NCBI GenBank assembly: GCA_945643635.1
Contig: CALZFC010000257.1
Span: 1,482,501-1,546,500 of the forward strand
Direction of reading: 5' to 3'
Source: Allodiplogaster sudhausi
Lineage: Eukaryota > Nematoda > Chromadorea > Rhabditida > Diplogasteridae
Length of the DNA: 64,000 nucleotides
Shown here: positions 59,460-64,000 of the stretch, piece after piece
Numbering within the stretch: the first letter of the stretch is position 1
Layout of the letters: each line of letters starts with the position of its first letter
The notes under the pieces: model-generated
Told to the model about the DNA's origin: nothing
What the model saw: only the letters and a program-made list of their open reading frames with translations
Databases searched by the model: none
Position numbers and translations under genes: made by a program

Positions 59460-59560
59460 TCTTCTACGTCTTCGCTGGCCGAAGGAGTGAAGTCATCAGA
59501 CGGCGCCTTCTTCTTCCCGGCCTTAGGAGGCCTCCAGGCACCCGCGAACGATTTCTCGGT
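59460..59560 (-). repeat. Module B copy
   Basis: The minus strand codes KAGKKKAPSDDFTPSASEDV and then EETDRLRPA. The copy at 35.9 kb keeps the same ETDRLRPA-like end in shifted frame, showing how far the homology extends. Confidence 0.65.
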
Positions 59561-60564
59561 CTCAAGCCCTCATGGACCAACTAGCAAATGACCATGTTCA
59601 TAAGGTGCTTTAGGGCCATGGCAATTTAGGTTTTAGAGGCTGGAAAAGAATGTGGGTTTTAGAGAATTGTAAAAGTGGGTTTTAAAGGGATTGCCTTCCG
59701 CGTCTATGAGATTCAAGCAACGTTAGTTTTTCGTTGTTTAATTTCATGAACAACGTGCAAACAGTTTCTTGGTTCTTTTCTTTACTCCCTGTTCATGAGT
59801 TATAAAAGTATTTCCCTAACCTATAGGAATATAGGCCGCCTGGTGGTTTCTTTATCCTCTATGTTCATATAGTCTTGGCTGGATTAGTAGACAATGATCG
59901 ACAGCAGCCGCATCATTAATCTTACCGTTTGCCCAAGACATGTCAAGGACAATCGGTCACGACCGTTCTTGGTCATAACCATGTCAAGGACACGTCAAGG
60001 ACATGTCATGGACACCTGCGCATATCCGCGTTAAAATACTTTTTTTGACATTTTCAGCTCTTTTTACCGTTATTCTATATTTATTTCACAAGAATAATCA
60101 AATTTAAAAAAAGAGAAGCTAAAACGGTTCACCCTAAGTCCACTTTTGAAAAAAATTCAACTTTTTAAGTCGAAGTGCACCAGACAGGTTATGAAATTAT
60201 GCACCAAGCAATTGGATGAGGGTCACCCCATCCGACAGGAGAAACAGGCTGCAACTTGTCGTCTGCTTGTCCTAAGTCCTTCCTGCAAGCCAGTTTCCCT
60301 GTATCTTCTCATGCACAACCACATCTCGAGAAATTCTTAGATGTAACAACATTTATATGGATGTGGCTTCATAACATGAGCATAACAAAAAGGGTGGGAG
60401 AGAGAAACATAGCAGAGGAACGGGGGCAGTCCATGCAACATTCGCGAGCACTGCTTCAATATGACGGCGCCGAGCAGAGGATGCTGCTAAGCCCCGAAGT
60501 TCCGAGTTTGTATGAGTTTCTTGTTCTGTTTTCTTGAGTTTCTCATTTTGTTTATGTGCAAACG

Positions 60565-60640
60565 GTGAGAAAAAAACGTCTCGACCGGGTGTCGAACCCG
60601 CGACCCGAGATTCCCAACCAAATGCTTACGCAATACTCAA
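60565..60640 (-). other. tRNA-related sequence, possible SINE head
   Basis: On the minus strand GCGTAAGCATTTGGTTGGGA precedes GGGTCGCGGGTTCGACACCC, a good B box with T-arm-like pairing, and the sequence ends GTCGAGACGTTTTTT, a possible Pol III stop. The acceptor ends do not pair and there is no room for an anticodon arm, so it is not a working tRNA. A tRNA-derived SINE or tRNA pseudogene is the best reading. Confidence 0.4.
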
Positions 60641-60804
60641 AAGAGGCTTCGGAAACAAACGATGATACCTTTCTTTTGACAGCTTATGTCGTAAGCTGGG
60701 TCGCTTGCCATAATCTGTCCGGGACATCGGTAGTACACACAGAAAAGGGAGTTACGTGGAGCGTAGCTTACGACCTTCACAAATAAGAATCGTACTTCCC
60801 CCGG

Positions 60805-60853
60805 AACATTTAAGTGTCGCTCCACAAGATACGTGGAGCGACACTTAAATGTT
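60805..60853. repeat. Perfect 21-bp inverted repeat
   Basis: AACATTTAAGTGTCGCTCCAC and its exact complement flank the seven-base centre AAGATAC. A related half (CACAAGATACGTGGGGCG) follows at about 60890, so the sequence belongs to a family of fold-back elements. Confidence 0.92.
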
Positions 60854-61637
60854 ATGTTCTCGCCATTGCGACGGCAGGGTGCGCAGGCCCACAAGATACG
60901 TGGGGCGTAACTTATTTCCCGATGCAAAAAAGTTACGTTCCCATTGCGCCAGCCAGGCGGTTAGAATTACGGACAAAATGAATTTTACGTATATTATTTG
61001 TATGTATATTTATCTAATAAAACACATTATTATAATAAAATATAAATTAAAACCTAATTATAACATATCCAGATGAAAAGGGCGGCGCCCATAGAGAACG
61101 TTGCGAAGAGAATGGAGAGAGAGAGAGAGAGACAGAAAGAGGTGGACGAAGAAACCACCAGGAAGAATACAATCGTTAGAGCATCGATTATATATTCTGA
61201 ATTACATACAAAGGAATTCCAAACGTCGATAAACTTATTCATTCAATCGCAAAAATTGGTAGTCGCTATGGAGAGGAGGGCAGATTCATCGACGAGAGGG
61301 ACGCACTCAGAGTTGTCTTCGTGGACCGTTCAGGGAGTGTTCATGAAGAGAGAGAGAGAGAGAGGAAAAGACAGACGAAGAAAGAGATAGAGAGATAGAG
61401 AGAAAGAGAGAGAGAGGAGAACGAGAACACAGTATACTCCATATTTGTTATTATATATATATAAATGTTTGATATTCTTTTCAGCATCTGCGGGGTACTT
61501 CGGCGAAGAATTTCATCTGCTAATTTAATTAGCATATTTTGAATGGTTATCTCCCTCTCTCTCTCTCTTTCTGTAGAAGATAAATATTGTTTTCACCTTG
61601 GGATTAAATATTGATTTCTCCTCTGGATGAATGTGCT

Positions 61638-61956
61638 GCCTGGTGGTTTCTTCGTCCTCCATGATCATATAGTCTGAGCTGAAAGCCAGCGACTTGATTA
61701 GTAGTCATGTTTTTTTATTTAAAAAATAAAAATAAATTGCATATAGTCCTAACAGCATTCCATCGTCGCAGATCTCCCTGTTTCTTTTGGCGGCCAACTT
61801 CACATCGTCTCTGCGGTTCAATTGGACGTGCAAAGATTTATCCGATGAAGTCGACATCTTAATTCCGAAGCCTTGGCAGATGGTCGTTCTCTCGCGTTCT
61901 CTCTTTATTACATATCTCTCTCTCCATGACATCTAGTTCTCATTCTCTCTCACTCA

Positions 61957-61987
<31 letters not shown>

Positions 61988-62102
61988 CCCTCTCTCTCTC
62001 GTGTTTCCCTTCTCTCTCGTTCTCTCTGCCTGTTTCTCATGTTCTCGTTGTTCTCTCTCTCTCTCTCTTTCTCTCTATCTCTCTCTCCTTCTTCGTCTTT
62101 CT

Positions 62103-62134
<32 letters not shown>

Positions 62135-62353
62135 TCATGATCTCTCCCTGAACGGTCCACGAAGACAACTCTGAGTGCGTCCCCCTCGTCGATGAATCTG
62201 CCCTCCTCTCCATTGCGACTACCAATTTTAGCGATTGAATGAATAAGTTTATCATTGTTGGGAATTCTTTTTTATGTAATTCATAATATGTAACGATTGT
62301 AATCTACCTGGTGGTTTTGTCGGCAACCATGATGATATAGTTCTAAGCTGGAA
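61638..62353. repeat. Composite repeat unit A-F-H-G-A, example 2
   Basis: Core A (61638), module F (about 61745-61870), the start of H (CCGAAGCCTTGGCAG), a much longer CT block (61935-62140), module G (about 62138-62238) and core A (62307). At 61141-61345 the pair A-G recurs in inverse orientation. The microsatellite sits at the same module junction in both full units. Confidence 0.78.
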
Positions 62354-62394
62354 CCCGAGGCCTTGATGGTTCAGAGAGACAGAGTGAATGAGAA

Positions 62395-62465
62395 CAGAAG
62401 GAGAAAGAGAGAGGGAGAGAGAGAGAAACAGAGAGACTGAGTGAGAGAAGAGAAAAGTGTGCGAA

Positions 62466-62532
<67 letters not shown>
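62395..62532. repeat. (GA)n block inside a composite repeat
   Basis: GA tracts at 62395-62445 and 62472-62532 follow core A at 62307. Confidence 0.92.
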
Positions 62533-62534
<2 letters not shown>

Positions 62535-63627
62535 CGCATACAACTCTGCCCATCCAACTGCGCAGAGGCGAGTCAGCTGACTGCATAAATCCAACTGCAA
62601 CCATTTGCCAATGCCAAGAAAGTTATCACGTTCGCTTTTGCATTATCAATCACTATTCTCCACTTAATTAATCTCATATCGGACGAATTTCAAGCGCTTT
62701 TTATTATGAAATGGAACACATTTTAATGAATGTCCGCATTCGTAGTTGAGAGAAAACAAATATTTCTCTAATGAAAATTTACTCTGTCTGGTGGTTTCTG
62801 CGTCCTCCATGATGGTATAGTCTGAGCAGGAAGCGTAGTCTTTGCTTTTCGCCTGTCAACTATTTTGCCATTTCCAGTAAAAGTCATTTCGCATGAAAAT
62901 TATGTGCACAAACCCGCAATTTCAGTTATCTTTAACAAAAAGAAAACAGAGATTAAAACATGTATAGTCCTTTCAGCGTCTCCATCGTCGCCGATTTGGA
63001 CGAGCAGAGTTGTTGTATTCTTTCAAGCCTACAAATGTCCTTGCAATGCTCTGATATTCCCTTTCTTCTTGTTTATTTAAAATCATTCTTATCTTTTTAG
63101 TCTTGGTTAATTAATTTGACAAATTGCCGCAAATATTAAAAAAATATATATTATTTCAGCATTGCCCTGATACTGATATTTCTTTAAAATGTGAAGAAAA
63201 AAAACAAGGAACAAGCGGATTTACGCCAAAGTCCACGATTTCATTTCCTTTAGGGATCAATCTTGTCGCTTTCTCTCCTACAACTGAAGAATTTGCATAT
63301 TAAAAGATTTCCTTCGCTCTAGTTGATTCTATCGTCTGCAGCCGCGCATTAAAGAATTTGAGGGAAAAAATTGCAACAAGAATGCCTGGTGGTTTTTTCG
63401 TCCTCCCTGATCATATTGTCTGAGCTGGAATCTCAATCCTTGCTACCTTCTCCTCGTCTTATAAAAAAAAGCCAGTTCCCTTTAAAAGCAGCAAACACGC
63501 GTGAAGAATGCAAATACATCCACAAATTACTTTATTTAAAAAAAAATTAGCTTAATGTCGTCCTGGCAGCTTTTACATCGTACCCGACCAAAGTTGCTTG
63601 AAATATTTTGCATCATCTAATAATATC

Positions 63628-63810
63628 TTACATTCTGTATCTGTCATGCAAGCTTCCCTCTCTCTCTCTCTTGCGCAAAAGACTCGCCGCACTGGCTGAA
63701 GAGTTTGCAGCCGGAGAAGAACGCGCTTGAAGTGTTTGCTTCCAGACGAGATCGGCCTGGTTCTGATCCCGATCACGGCGAAGCGCAGTCATGCCGTGGC
63801 CAAGCTTAAA
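63628..63810 (-). CDS. Possible exon at the window edge
   Basis: The minus strand codes MTALRRDRDQNQADLVWKQT then LQARSSPAANSSASAASLLR before a GA tract. The GC content and composition are gene-like against the AT-rich repeat surroundings. No splice partner or homologue is recognised. Confidence 0.22.
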   Translation of the reverse strand, partial: FKLGHGMTALRRDRDQNQADLVWKQTLQARSSPAANSSASAASLLRKREREGSLHDRYRM

Positions 63811-64000
63811 GGAGCCGTTCATAGAATACTTAATGGCCGTGTATCTATTCGCATCTATCTGAAACATACACACAGCGCAGATAGTCCTCCGAGGCCGCAC
63901 TATAAGGCAGAACTATTCAGTTCGCCATCTCCTGTGGAACTAAATAGTTCGCCCTCACGCTTCTATCGATAGCTCAGTTAAAGACAGCTAGATAGTATGT

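Larger units (their letters stand above)
52029..63430. repeat. Modular repeat core (module A), second cluster of about 19 copies
   Basis: Forward copies: 52461-52503, 52951-52993, 53434-53480, 55303-55330 (partial), 57957-58001, 59839-59884, 61638-61683, 62307-62353, 62787-62832, 63384-63430. Reverse copies: 52029-52073, 54069-54113, 54784-54829, 56082-56130, 56600-56643, 57100-57145, 57575-57620, 59061-59106, 61141-61163 (partial, its other half replaced by a GA tract). Divergence between copies is mostly by substitution. No copy lies between 39.2 and 52.0 kb. Confidence 0.88.

Noticed and set aside
1..64000. CRISPR array, bacterial operon, integrated virus or LTR element
   Set aside because: Tandem repeats here lack spacers of constant size, genes are spliced, and no capsid, integrase or long terminal repeat was recognised.

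Overview
The window is nuclear DNA of an animal, most probably a free-living or rhabditid-type nematode. The reasons are spliced genes with GT-AG introns, an RPL19 protein that reads almost like the Caenorhabditis protein (same 198-residue length), secreted ShK-domain proteins in tandem, and candidate trans-splice acceptors just upstream of two start codons. There are no bacterial operons, no CRISPR array and no virus that I can see. Gene names rest on recalled family features; no database search was made.

Layout. 0.65-3.88 kb (minus): a complete six-exon KDEL receptor, 213 aa. 5.65-22.95 kb (minus): a 21-exon gene that I recognise from its N-terminal ENT domain as an EMSY homologue (BRCA2-interacting transcriptional repressor family), about 1366 aa if all exons are used. 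Every exon joint in my model keeps phase. Its 5-kb eighth intron holds, on the opposite strand, broken pieces of other genes: RPL19 (with part of an intron), a DEAD-box helicase, the ADP/ATP carrier and an unknown conserved fragment. 24.84-26.61 kb (plus): intact four-exon RPL19, the likely parent of one of those pieces. 27.49-31.18 kb (minus): exons for coiled-coil, two C2H2 fingers, SR-like, glycine-rich and CCHC-knuckle segments, perhaps one gene. 33.15-34.68 kb (minus): remnant of a non-LTR retrotransposon. 39.13-40.13 kb (minus): a short Pro/His/Gln-rich gene whose last codons lie in a repeat module. 43.93-48.0 kb (minus): two tandem ShKT genes, one intact and one damaged. 50.7-51.7 kb: a 42-bp satellite open on both strands.

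The rest, about 31.8-39.1 and 52.0-63.4 kb, is largely one undescribed modular repeat family: about 28 copies of a 45-bp core in both orientations, together with other modules that recur in a fixed order. Some modules look like decayed coding exons. (GA)n/(CT)n and (TA)n microsatellites are very frequent and often sit next to splice sites or at fixed places inside repeat modules. Two near-perfect palindromes, one in the retrotransposon and one in the damaged ShKT gene, look like fold-back (template-switch) mutations or assembly artefacts.

The genes do not form one pathway. The KDEL receptor serves Golgi-to-ER retrieval, RPL19 the ribosome, the EMSY homologue chromatin repression, and the ShKT proteins are secreted. 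The main interest is in genome dynamics: capture of gene pieces in an intron, fold-back insertions, and a composite repeat built from former exons.
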